Assembly: GCF_014647675.1 (NCBI RefSeq)
Contig: NZ_BMPQ01000021.1
Span: forward strand, 31,705-95,704
DNA length: 64,000 nt
Origin: Streptomyces flaveus
GTDB lineage: Bacteria > Actinomycetota > Actinomycetes > Streptomycetales > Streptomycetaceae
Direction of reading: 5' to 3'
The notes under the pieces are model-generated. The model saw only the letters and a list, made by a program, of their open reading frames with translations. It was not told the DNA's origin and searched no databases. Shown one piece after another: positions 1 through 6,934 of this stretch (position 1 is the first letter of the stretch; the number at the start of each line of letters is the position of its first letter). Made by a program: the position numbers and the translations under genes.

Positions 1-8
1 GCGGGACC

Positions 9-1235
9 TCAGGCCCGCGCCTCCGCCAGCAGCTTCTGCATCCGGGAGACACCCTCGACGAGGTCCTCGTCACCCAGGGCGTAAGAAAGCCGCAGGTAAC
101 CCGGAGTGCCGAAGGCCTCGCCCGGAACGACCGCGACCTCGACCTCCTCCAGGATCAGGGCGGCCAGCTCGACCGTGTCCTTCGGACGCTTGCCGCGGAT
201 CTCCTTGCCGATGAGGGCCTTCACGGAGGGGTACGCGTAGAAGGCGCCCTCGGGCTCGGGGCAGACGACGCCGTCGATCTCGTTCAGCATCCGCACGATG
301 GTCTTGCGGCGCCGGTCGAAGGCCTCACGCATCTTGGCGACGGCGTCCAGATCGCCCGAGACGGCGGCGAGCGCGGCGATCTGCGCCACGTTCGACACAT
401 TGGACGTGGCGTGCGACTGGAGGTTCGTCGCGGCCTTCACCACGTCCTTCGGGCCGATGATCCAGCCGACGCGCCAACCCGTCATCGCGTACGTCTTCGC
501 CACACCGTTGACCACGACGCACTTGTCACGCAGCTCGGGCAGGAGGGCCGGCAGCGACACGGAAGCGGCGTCTCCGTAGACGAGGTGCTCGTAGATCTCG
601 TCCGTCATCACCCACAGGCCGTGCTCGACGGCCCAGCGGCCGATGGCCTCGGTGTCGGCCCGGTTGTAGACGGCACCGGTCGGGTTGGACGGGGACACGA
701 AGAGGACGACCTTGGTCTTCTCCGTACGGGCCGCCTCCAGCTGCTCGACCGAGACGCGGTAGCCGGTGGTCTCGTCGGCGACGACCTCGACCGGGACCCC
801 GCCGGCGAGGCGGATCGACTCCGGGTATGTCGTCCAGTACGGGGCCGGGACGATCACCTCGTCGCCCGGGTCGAGGATCGCGGCGAATGCCTCGTAGATG
901 GCCTGCTTGCCGCCGTTGGTCACCAGGATCTGCGAGACCTCGGGTTCGTAGCCGGAGTCGCGCAGCGTCTTGGCGGCGATCGCGGCCTTCAGCTCGGGAA
1001 GGCCACCGGCCGGCGTGTAGCGGTGGTACTTCGGGTTCTTGCACGCCTCGACGGCGGCCTCGACGATGTAGTCCGGCGTCGGGAAGTCTGGCTCACCGGC
1101 GCCGAAGCCGATCACCGGACGTCCGGCGGCCTTCAGGGCCTTGGCCTTGGCGTCCACGGCGAGGGTGGCGGACTCGGAGATCGCACCGACTCGGGTGGAG
1201 ACCCGGCGCTCGGTGGGAGGGGTTGCAGCGCTCAT
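9..1235 (-). CDS. aspC: Aspartate aminotransferase (class I, PLP-dependent)
   Basis: 408 aa. It transfers the amino group between aspartate and 2-oxoglutarate in the cytoplasm. Fold-type I aminotransferase motifs are visible: the substrate-loop segment GFGAGEPDFPTP near the N-terminus, the SPSNPTGAVY segment, TDEIYEHLVY, and the PLP lysine in NGVAKTYAMTGWRVGW. The length fits family members. The frame stays open upstream, but the ATG at 1235 begins the conserved part; an in-frame ATG three codons earlier (1244) is possible. It is divergent from tRNA-Trp and secE, the usual neighbours in Streptomyces. The function is certain at family level; exact specificity (aspartate versus another acidic or aromatic amino acid) is inferred. 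Confidence 0.93.
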   Translation of the reverse strand: MSAATPPTERRVSTRVGAISESATLAVDAKAKALKAAGRPVIGFGAGEPDFPTPDYIVEAAVEACKNPKYHRYTPAGGLPELKAAIAAKTLRDSGYEPEVSQILVTNGGKQAIYEAFAAILDPGDEVIVPAPYWTTYPESIRLAGGVPVEVVADETTGYRVSVEQLEAARTEKTKVVLFVSPSNPTGAVYNRADTEAIGRWAVEHGLWVMTDEIYEHLVYGDAASVSLPALLPELRDKCVVVNGVAKTYAMTGWRVGWIIGPKDVVKAATNLQSHATSNVSNVAQIAALAAVSGDLDAVAKMREAFDRRRKTIVRMLNEIDGVVCPEPEGAFYAYPSVKALIGKEIRGKRPKDTVELAALILEEVEVAVVPGEAFGTPGYLRLSYALGDEDLVEGVSRMQKLLAEARA

Positions 1236-1325
1236 GGGCCCCATCGTTCCAGACCCGAAACGTCCACGGCACACGGGTTTCACAGACTGAGCGGGCCCCG
1301 CCAAGGCCCGTACGGGCGCTTTCTG

Positions 1326-1355
1326 TTCGACGACCGGCCGCCGACCACGTACACT
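1326..1355 (+). promoter_or_regulatory. Candidate promoter upstream of tRNA-Trp
   Basis: TTCGAC, an 18-nt spacer and TACACT resemble a housekeeping-sigma (HrdB) promoter reading toward the tRNA about 85 nt downstream. A second -10-like TACGTT sits at 1421-1426, closer to the tRNA. This is by inspection only. Confidence 0.35.
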
Positions 1356-1438
1356 CTCACCTCGTTGGCCTTCACCGGCCGCACGCCCCGGGTGCACACC
1401 GAGCACCCGGACGGATGCGGTACGTTGAAGGGAAACAA

Positions 1439-1511
1439 AGGGTCGTAGCTCAATTGGTAGAGCACTGGTCTCCAAAACCAGCGGTTGGGGGTTCAAGTCC
1501 CTCCGGCCCTG
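1439..1511 (+). tRNA. trnW: tRNA-Trp (anticodon CCA)
   Basis: The cloverleaf is complete. The acceptor stem AGGGTCG (1439-1445) pairs with 1504-1510 with one G-T wobble. There is a D-arm with GGTA, an anticodon stem 1465-1469/1477-1481, a loop CTCCAAA with CCA at 1472-1474, a T-loop TTCAAGT and discriminator G1511. CCA is not encoded. It lies just upstream of secE-nusG. Confidence 0.97.
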
Positions 1512-1620
1512 CTACACACTCCTTTCGCCAGGATGTGTGCGCATGTACGTACTGCAATGCACCCGCCGTGCGGCTCAACCGGGCGCGGCACGGCCACGAC
1601 CCGGAATCAGGTGAGGACGA

Positions 1621-1908
1621 GTGACGGACGCCGTGGGCTCCATCGACATGCCTGATGCCCAGGATGAGGTGCCGGAGTCCAAGAAGAAGGGCCGCAAGGG
1701 CGGCAAGCGCGCCAAGAAAGGCCCGCTGAGGCGTTTCGCCCTCTTCTACCGCCAGATCGTCGCGGAACTCCGCAAGGTCGTCTGGCCGACTCGCAGTCAG
1801 CTGACGACATACACCACTGTGGTGATCGTCTTTGTTGTCGTCATGATCGGTCTGGTGACTGTGATTGACTTTGGACTCGACAAGGCGGCCAAGTACGTCT
1901 TCGGCTGA
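1621..1908 (+). CDS. secE: Preprotein translocase subunit SecE
   Basis: 95 aa with a GTG start. SecE clamps SecY in the SecYEG translocon. The first 35 residues are Lys/Arg-rich and cytoplasmic, followed by the conserved LRKVVWPTR amphipathic segment (about 50-58) and one membrane helix (about 62-83). This single-span form is normal for Gram-positive bacteria. It is followed after 78 nt by nusG, the usual secE-nusG pair. Confidence 0.96.
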   Translation: MTDAVGSIDMPDAQDEVPESKKKGRKGGKRAKKGPLRRFALFYRQIVAELRKVVWPTRSQLTTYTTVVIVFVVVMIGLVTVIDFGLDKAAKYVFG

Positions 1909-1986
1909 GCCAAGCGCGAAGGGCGCCGTACCCGGCGCCCCCTTTCGCGTGTTCCACCCCCATGTATCCAGGAAGAAGCAGCCACC

Positions 1987-2901
1987 GTGTCTGACCCGAA
2001 CCTGAACGACGCCATCGAGTCGGCGGAGTCCGTTGAGGACGAGCTCGACATCGTCGAGGCTGCGGATGCTGAGAAGAACGTCGAGAACACCGACGACGTC
2101 GAGAACACTGAGAACACCGAAGACGCTGCTCTGACCGAGGCTGCCGAGGACGCGTCGGACGAGGACGCGTCGGACGAGGACGCGTCGGACGAGGACGCGT
2201 CGGACGAGGACGCGGCCGTCGCCGAGGAAGCCACGGAAGAAGGCCCGGAGGAAGCCGAGGCGGCGGAGGAAGAGGCTGAGCCGGTCGACCCGGTCACCGC
2301 CCTCCGCGAGGAACTTCGCGGGCTGCCCGGTGAGTGGTACGTCATCCACACCTACGCCGGTTACGAGAAGCGCGTGAAGGCCAACCTGGAGCAGCGCGCC
2401 GTCTCGCTGAACGTCGAGGACTTCATCTACCAGGCCGAGGTCCCCGAGGAAGAGATCGTCCAGATCAAGAACGGCGAGCGCAAGAACGTCCGGCAGAACA
2501 AACTGCCCGGTTACGTCCTCGTCCGCATGGATCTGACGAACGAGTCCTGGGGCGTCGTCCGCAACACGCCCGGTGTCACCGGCTTCGTGGGCAACGCCTA
2601 CGACCCGTACCCGCTGACCCTGGACGAGATCGTCAAGATGCTCGCCCCGGAGGCCGAGGAGAAGGCCGCCCGGGAGGCCGCCGAGGCCGAGGGCAAGCCG
2701 GCTCCGAGCCGCAAGATGGAGGTCCAGGTGCTGGACTTCGAGGTCGGCGACTCGGTCACCGTCACCGACGGCCCGTTCGCGACGCTCCAGGCGACCATCA
2801 ACGAGATCAACGCCGACTCGAAGAAGGTCAAGGGCCTCGTCGAGATCTTCGGGCGTGAGACGCCGGTCGAGCTGTCCTTCGACCAGATTCAGAAGAACTA
2901 G
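1987..2901 (+). CDS. nusG: Transcription termination/antitermination factor NusG
   Basis: 304 aa with a GTG start behind AGGAAG. NusG binds RNA polymerase and links it to Rho or the ribosome. The NGN domain begins near residue 115 (GEWYVIHTYAG) and the KOW domain occupies about 249-282 (VGDSVTVTDGPFATL). The first ~110 residues are a highly acidic extension that is long even for Streptomyces; part of it is coded by an exact 15-bp tandem repeat (residues about 54-76). A 10-bp hairpin follows the stop. The core function is certain; the role of the acidic tail is unknown. Confidence 0.96.
   Translation: MSDPNLNDAIESAESVEDELDIVEAADAEKNVENTDDVENTENTEDAALTEAAEDASDEDASDEDASDEDASDEDAAVAEEATEEGPEEAEAAEEEAEPVDPVTALREELRGLPGEWYVIHTYAGYEKRVKANLEQRAVSLNVEDFIYQAEVPEEEIVQIKNGERKNVRQNKLPGYVLVRMDLTNESWGVVRNTPGVTGFVGNAYDPYPLTLDEIVKMLAPEAEEKAAREAAEAEGKPAPSRKMEVQVLDFEVGDSVTVTDGPFATLQATINEINADSKKVKGLVEIFGRETPVELSFDQIQKN
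2146..2214 (+). repeat. 15-bp tandem repeat inside nusG (about 4.6 copies)
   Basis: Four identical copies of GAGGACGCGTCGGAC start at 2146, 2161, 2176 and 2191, followed by a 9-nt partial copy. The unit keeps frame and encodes EDASD. Exact nucleotide identity, without codon drift, points to recent slippage. Confidence 0.97.
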
Positions 2902-2936
2902 CTCCTCGGAGCCTTCTGGAACACCCAGTTTCGTCC

Positions 2937-2969
2937 AGGTCAGACCGGCTTTCACAGTTGGTCTGACCT
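2937..2969 (+). terminator. Hairpin terminator after nusG
   Basis: A perfect 10-bp stem AGGTCAGACC/GGTCTGACCT with a 13-nt loop lies 36 nt past the nusG stop. There is no long U-run, which is common in Streptomyces. A TTGACC at 2993-2998 downstream may belong to an rplK promoter, but no convincing -10 is seen. Confidence 0.65.
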
Positions 2970-3069
2970 GCTCGGTTTCAGGCTGCGCCACCTTGACCGT
3001 TATCGTGGTGCGGTTGCCTTCGCGGCAACATGACAGGCAAGACAGACAAGAAAAGGCAGAGGACCCGGA

Positions 3070-3504
3070 ATGCCTCCCAAGAAGAAGAAGGTCACGGGGC
3101 TGATCAAGCTCCAGATCCAGGCCGGTGCCGCCAATCCGGCTCCGCCAGTCGGCCCGGCGCTGGGCCAGCACGGCGTCAACATCATGGAGTTCTGCAAGGC
3201 CTACAACGCCGCGACCGAGTCGCAGCGTGGCTCGGTGATCCCGGTGGAGATCACGGTCTACGACGACCGCTCCTTCACCTTCATCACCAAGACGCCGCCG
3301 GCCGCCAAGATGATCCTCAAGGCCGCGGGCGTCCAGAAGGGCTCCGGCGAGCCGCACAAGACCAAGGTCGCCAAGATCACCCAGGCGCAGGTCCGCGAGA
3401 TCGCCACCACGAAGATGCCCGACCTGAACGCGAACGACCTGGACGCCGCGGCGAAGATCATCGCCGGTACCGCCCGTTCCATGGGCATCACGGTCGAGGG
3501 CTGA
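3070..3504 (+). CDS. rplK: 50S ribosomal protein L11
   Basis: 144 aa with an ATG start. L11 binds the GTPase-associated centre of 23S rRNA (around A1067, E. coli numbering). The proline-rich N-terminal stretch [14 protein letters not shown], part of the thiopeptide site, is intact, as is the C-terminal RNA-binding domain ending in MGITVEG. It pairs with rplA 104 nt downstream. The tsr-like gene at 19.9-20.7 kb is predicted to methylate the rRNA that this protein covers. Confidence 0.98.
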
Positions 3505-3608
3505 CCTCCACCATCCGTAAAGCCTGTGCGGCGACAACCGCATCCGGGCACGTGGAAGGGCCTGCTCGGCCCGGACCACGACTCCTTTAGAAGACATCAG
3601 GAGCAGCA

Positions 3609-4334
3609 GTGAGCAAGCGCAGCAAGTCTCTCCGCGCTGCGGACGCCAAGATCGACCGGGAGAAGCTGTACGCCCCGCTCGAGGCCGTGCGTCTCGCCAA
3701 GGAGACCTCCACCACGAAGTTCGACGGCACCGTCGAGGTCGCCTTCCGCCTGGGTGTTGACCCGCGCAAGGCCGACCAGATGGTCCGTGGCACCGTGAAC
3801 CTCCCGCACGGCACCGGTAAGACCGCCCGGGTCCTGGTCTTCGCGACCGGTGACCGTGCCGAGGCCGCGACCGCCGCGGGCGCCGACATCGTCGGCTCCG
3901 ACGAACTGATCGACGAGGTGTCGAAGGGCCGTCTGGACTTCGACGCCGTCGTCGCCACCCCGGACCTCATGGGCAAGGTCGGCCGCCTCGGCCGGGTCCT
4001 CGGCCCGCGCGGTCTGATGCCGAACCCGAAGACCGGCACCGTGACCCCGGACGTGGCCAAGGCCGTGACCGAGATCAAGGGCGGCAAGATCGAGTTCCGC
4101 GTCGACAAGCACTCGAACCTGCACTTCATCATCGGCAAGGCGTCCTTCGACGACACCAAGCTGGTGGAGAACTACGGCGCCGCGCTGGAGGAGATCCTCC
4201 GTCTGAAGCCGTCCGCCGCGAAGGGCCGGTACATCAGGAAGGCCGCCCTCACCACCACGATGGGCCCCGGCATTCCGCTCGACCCGAACCGCACCCGCAA
4301 CCTCCTCGTCGAGGAGGACCGGGCAGCCGTCTGA
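3609..4334 (+). CDS. rplA: 50S ribosomal protein L1
   Basis: 241 aa with a GTG start after AGGAGCAGCA. It forms the mobile L1 stalk at the ribosomal E site and commonly represses its own operon. The L1 signature GRVLGPRGLMPNPKTGTVT is present. It forms a two-gene unit with rplK and ends at a strong hairpin. Confidence 0.98.
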   Translation: MSKRSKSLRAADAKIDREKLYAPLEAVRLAKETSTTKFDGTVEVAFRLGVDPRKADQMVRGTVNLPHGTGKTARVLVFATGDRAEAATAAGADIVGSDELIDEVSKGRLDFDAVVATPDLMGKVGRLGRVLGPRGLMPNPKTGTVTPDVAKAVTEIKGGKIEFRVDKHSNLHFIIGKASFDDTKLVENYGAALEEILRLKPSAAKGRYIRKAALTTTMGPGIPLDPNRTRNLLVEEDRAAV

Positions 4335-4375
4335 GTCCGACGCTGACCCGGCAGTCGCGTACGCGTTCTTGTCAG

Positions 4376-4408
4376 CGGGCCCCGCAACCTTTCGAGGTGC
4401 GGGGCCCG
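4376..4408 (+). terminator. rplKA terminator
   Basis: An 11-bp GC-rich stem (4376-4386/4398-4408) can be extended by an inner three-pair stem around TTTCGA. It lies 42 nt past the rplA stop. Confidence 0.75.
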
Positions 4409-4493
4409 TCCCTTTGGTGGCTGTGGTTTTCCTGAGCCGGGTGTCAGTGGCCTGCGTCAAGCGCTCCGCTGGAAGTAGCAGTGATGAGGCTGC

Positions 4494-4901
4494 GGGCCGG
4501 TGGTGGCCGCGTTGGCGGCCCTGCGTTCCGTGGAGACGACCACCGACAAGGCCGACTCCGCCAAGGTGGGCGATCAGTTCGCCGCGCAGTCGGGTGGCAA
4601 GCACTGGATCAAGTACGTGTACGACGATCTTGCGGGCCTCGCGGGTGGCTCGGGGCGTATCTGAAGGACCAGATGCAGAACACCACGTACTACTCGGGGA
4701 CGGTGGACGTCGCGGATCTCGCGGTGCGGAACTCGAGTCTCAGCGAGGATCAACTGGCCGACCTGAAGCGGCAGTTGGGGCGGGCCGCTGTTCTCCACGG
4801 CGTACTGCAGCGACTACGGGGTGGAGGTCTCCGCGGAGGAGCCGCCGGCTGCCTACACCGCGGACTTCAAGGGCCTGGTGGAGACTCAGCCGACGGCGTG
4901 A
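4494..4901 (+). pseudogene. Decayed lipoprotein-type gene, frameshifted twice and lacking its 5' end
   Basis: Three frames must be joined to read one protein. The first segment contains LRSVETTTDKADSAK and QSGGKHWIKYVYDDL. At about 4650 the frame shifts to YLKDQMQNTTYYSGTVDVADL. At about 4785 it shifts again to LFSTAYCSDYGVEVSAEE and ends at a TGA at 4899-4901. The composition resembles Streptomyces lipoproteins with an LppX/LprG-like fold; a putative lipoprotein occurs between rplA and rplJ in relatives as I recall. No signal peptide or lipobox is found upstream. Sequencing error cannot be excluded, but two shifts plus a missing start favour real decay. Confidence 0.7.
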
Positions 4902-4955
4902 ACGCTCCGCAGGGGTCGCTGGGGGTGCAGGCGTCCCGTTCGCCAGACGGCGGAT

Positions 4956-4985
4956 TTGCTTGACGCTCGGCCGGTCGCGTACTCT
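4956..4985 (+). promoter_or_regulatory. Candidate rplJ promoter
   Basis: TTGCTT, an 18-nt spacer and TACTCT; an overlapping TTGACG at 4960 would give a spacer of only 14 nt. It lies about 280 nt upstream of rplJ and implies a long leader. Confidence 0.4.
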
Positions 4986-5126
4986 TCCCCGGAAGCCAAA
5001 GACCGCTGGTCGTTGCCGTGTGCTCGTACGAGGACATGGTGGCCGAAGGATCCGCTGAACTGCGGACGGCCCGCGCAGGTGACTGTGGAAGAGCTCCCGT
5101 GTCCGTAAGGACGTCCGGTCGAGTTC

Positions 5127-5159
5127 ACGCCCCGTGCGCCTGCGCCGGGGCGTTTCGTT
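5127..5159 (+). terminator. Intrinsic-terminator-like attenuator in the rplJ leader
   Basis: A perfect 8-bp stem ACGCCCCG/CGGGGCGT (5127-5134/5146-5153) is capped by a small GCG/CGC helix and followed by U-rich TTTCGTTTT. It lies between the candidate promoter and rplJ, about 107 nt before the start. The position fits an L10 (rplJ) leader where ribosomal protein binding sets read-through. Confidence 0.6.
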
Positions 5160-5265
5160 TTGAAGACGAGCCCCTTCTTCGCGTGCCTGATTCAGGCGGT
5201 CCGGCGACGTGCGGCTGATCGAGAGGTCAGTCGAGGATCATCACCCCGGAAGGAGGCCGAGGCTC

Positions 5266-5793
5266 ATGGCGACGTCCGACAAGGTCGCAGCCGTTGAAGA
5301 GATCACGACGAAGCTGCGTGACTCCAACGCCGCTGTCGTCACTTCGTACACCGGACTGACCGTGGCGCAGCTCCAGGAGCTCCGTCGTTCTCTCGGCGAG
5401 AACGCTCAGTACCGAGTGGTGAAGAACACGCTGACCCAGATCGCGGCCAAGCAGGCCGGGGTCGAGCTGGACGAGCATCTTGAGGGCTCGACCGCTGTTG
5501 CCTTCGTGACCGGTGACCCGGTCGTGGCGGCGAAGGGTCTGCGTGACTTCGCCAAGAACAACCCCTCTCTCGTCATCAAGGGCGGTGTCCTTGAGGGCAA
5601 GGCGTTGTCCGCCGACGAGATCAAGAAGCTTGCGGACCTCGAGTCCCGCGAGGTTCTGCTCGCCAAGCTGGCAGGTGCCATGAAGGCCAAGCCGTCCCAG
5701 GCTGCCGCGGTCTTCCAGGCGCTTCCCTCGAAGTTCGTCCGCACCGCGGAGGCGCTTCGTGCCAAGAAGGCCGAGCAGGGCGGTGCCGAGTAA
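5266..5793 (+). CDS. rplJ: 50S ribosomal protein L10
   Basis: 175 aa. L10 anchors the L7/L12 stalk to the GTPase centre. The ATG at 5266 follows a strong AAGGAGG; a longer in-frame ATG upstream has no conserved sequence. The N-terminal rRNA-binding half (VVTSYTGLTVAQLQELRRSL, YRVVKNTL) and the C-terminal helix for L12 dimers are present. It is followed by rplL after 125 nt, so one transcript is likely. Confidence 0.97.
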   Translation: MATSDKVAAVEEITTKLRDSNAAVVTSYTGLTVAQLQELRRSLGENAQYRVVKNTLTQIAAKQAGVELDEHLEGSTAVAFVTGDPVVAAKGLRDFAKNNPSLVIKGGVLEGKALSADEIKKLADLESREVLLAKLAGAMKAKPSQAAAVFQALPSKFVRTAEALRAKKAEQGGAE

Positions 5794-5918
5794 TTCGGCT
5801 CGCACATTGACCGCGGTCTCAAGGCAGCAGTCCTGAGGCGACGGTCGAAGCGGGCCCAACGTACGCCCGCCGACATGTACATCCGGCACCAGCCGATTTA
5901 GTGGAAGGATCGCCCATC

Positions 5919-6302
5919 ATGGCGAAGCTCAGCCAGGAAGACCTGCTCGCGCAGTTCGAGGAGATGACCCTCATCGAGCTCTCCGAGTTCGTGAAGGCGT
6001 TCGAGGACAAGTTCGACGTCACCGCTGCCGCCCCGGCCGCCGTCGCCGTCCCGGGCGGCCCGGCCGCCCCGGTCGAGGCCGAGCCCGAGCAGGACGAGTT
6101 CGACGTCGTCCTCACCGGCGCCGGCGACAAGAAGATCCAGGTCATCAAGGTCGTGCGTGAGCTGACCTCCCTGGGTCTGAAGGAGGCCAAGGACCTCGTG
6201 GACGGCGCCCCGAAGGCCGTCCTCGAGAAGGTCGCCAAGGAGGCCGCTGACAAGGCCGCCGAGTCCCTCAAGGGCGCCGGCGCCTCCGTCGAGGTCAAGT
6301 AA
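5919..6302 (+). CDS. rplL: 50S ribosomal protein L7/L12
   Basis: 127 aa. The stalk protein recruits translation GTPases. The order is N-terminal dimerisation domain (LSQEDLLAQFEEMTLIELSE), Ala/Pro-rich hinge (about 36-58), and C-terminal factor-binding domain with GLKEAKDLVDGAPK. The ATG at 5919 is chosen because it follows GGAAGGA; the frame opens 18 nt earlier. Confidence 0.98.
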   Translation: MAKLSQEDLLAQFEEMTLIELSEFVKAFEDKFDVTAAAPAAVAVPGGPAAPVEAEPEQDEFDVVLTGAGDKKIQVIKVVRELTSLGLKEAKDLVDGAPKAVLEKVAKEAADKAAESLKGAGASVEVK

Positions 6303-6380
6303 GTCTCCGTGTGCGGCTACGGCCGCGCGGCGACTTCCGTGACCCACGGCTCTCCCGTAGGGCTGTAACGCGGACGCACT

Positions 6381-6414
6381 GAAGAGCGATCACCCAGTTG
6401 GGTGGTCGCTCTTC
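6381..6414 (+). terminator. Hairpin between rplL and rpoB
   Basis: A stem of 15 pairs with one T-G wobble (6381-6395/6400-6414) and a 4-nt loop lies 78 nt after rplL, without a U-run. It probably terminates or partly attenuates rplJL transcripts before rpoB. From 6415 to 6720 I see no gene. Confidence 0.7.
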
Positions 6415-6721
6415 GGCGTTCGAGGGGGTGCCGTGGCGGCTGCCTTGCGCTGTAGGTCGCGGTGGGTAGGGTGATCTTCGTAGTGCCTCCCGCCGCCCCG
6501 GTGACGGGCAGCAGGCCGGGCTGCAAGTGACGATGGCAGCATCCGGTTTGGGCATGGGGGGCCTTGACGAACCGCACGCAGCGCGCAATTCTCAGGACGC
6601 GTCGTCACAACGATCCGGATCCGAGGCATGGATCGACGGCGAAGAGGGAAGTATCGATGTGCATTGAGGGCGTGGCTTGCAGCAGGGGTTGAGAACAACG
6701 AGGGTCTTCAAAAACCCGCAC

Positions 6722-6750
6722 TGGACATCAGTGGGCCTAGTGGCTACACT
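6722..6750 (+). promoter_or_regulatory. Candidate rpoBC promoter
   Basis: TGGACA, a 17-nt spacer and TACACT is a good HrdB-type match. A start near 6757 would leave a leader of about 180 nt before the rpoB start at 6935. Confidence 0.6.
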
Positions 6751-6934
6751 GACCCTTTGCGCTGCCTGTTAGCTGCCTCCTGCCCGTCACCAGGGGCATG
6801 CCCTCGCTTGAGCACTGTGGATTGAAACGGTTCTGACCTGGCCTTGTTCGGCTGATTCGGGAAACGTCTGTCTCTGTGCCCGGCTTGGGACCGGTACGCG
6901 CGTAGTGAGTCCGAGCCCTCGGAAGGACCCCCTC

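Noticed and set aside
2146..2214. CRISPR-like repeats
   Set aside because: The 15-bp units are head to tail without spacers and keep the nusG frame.
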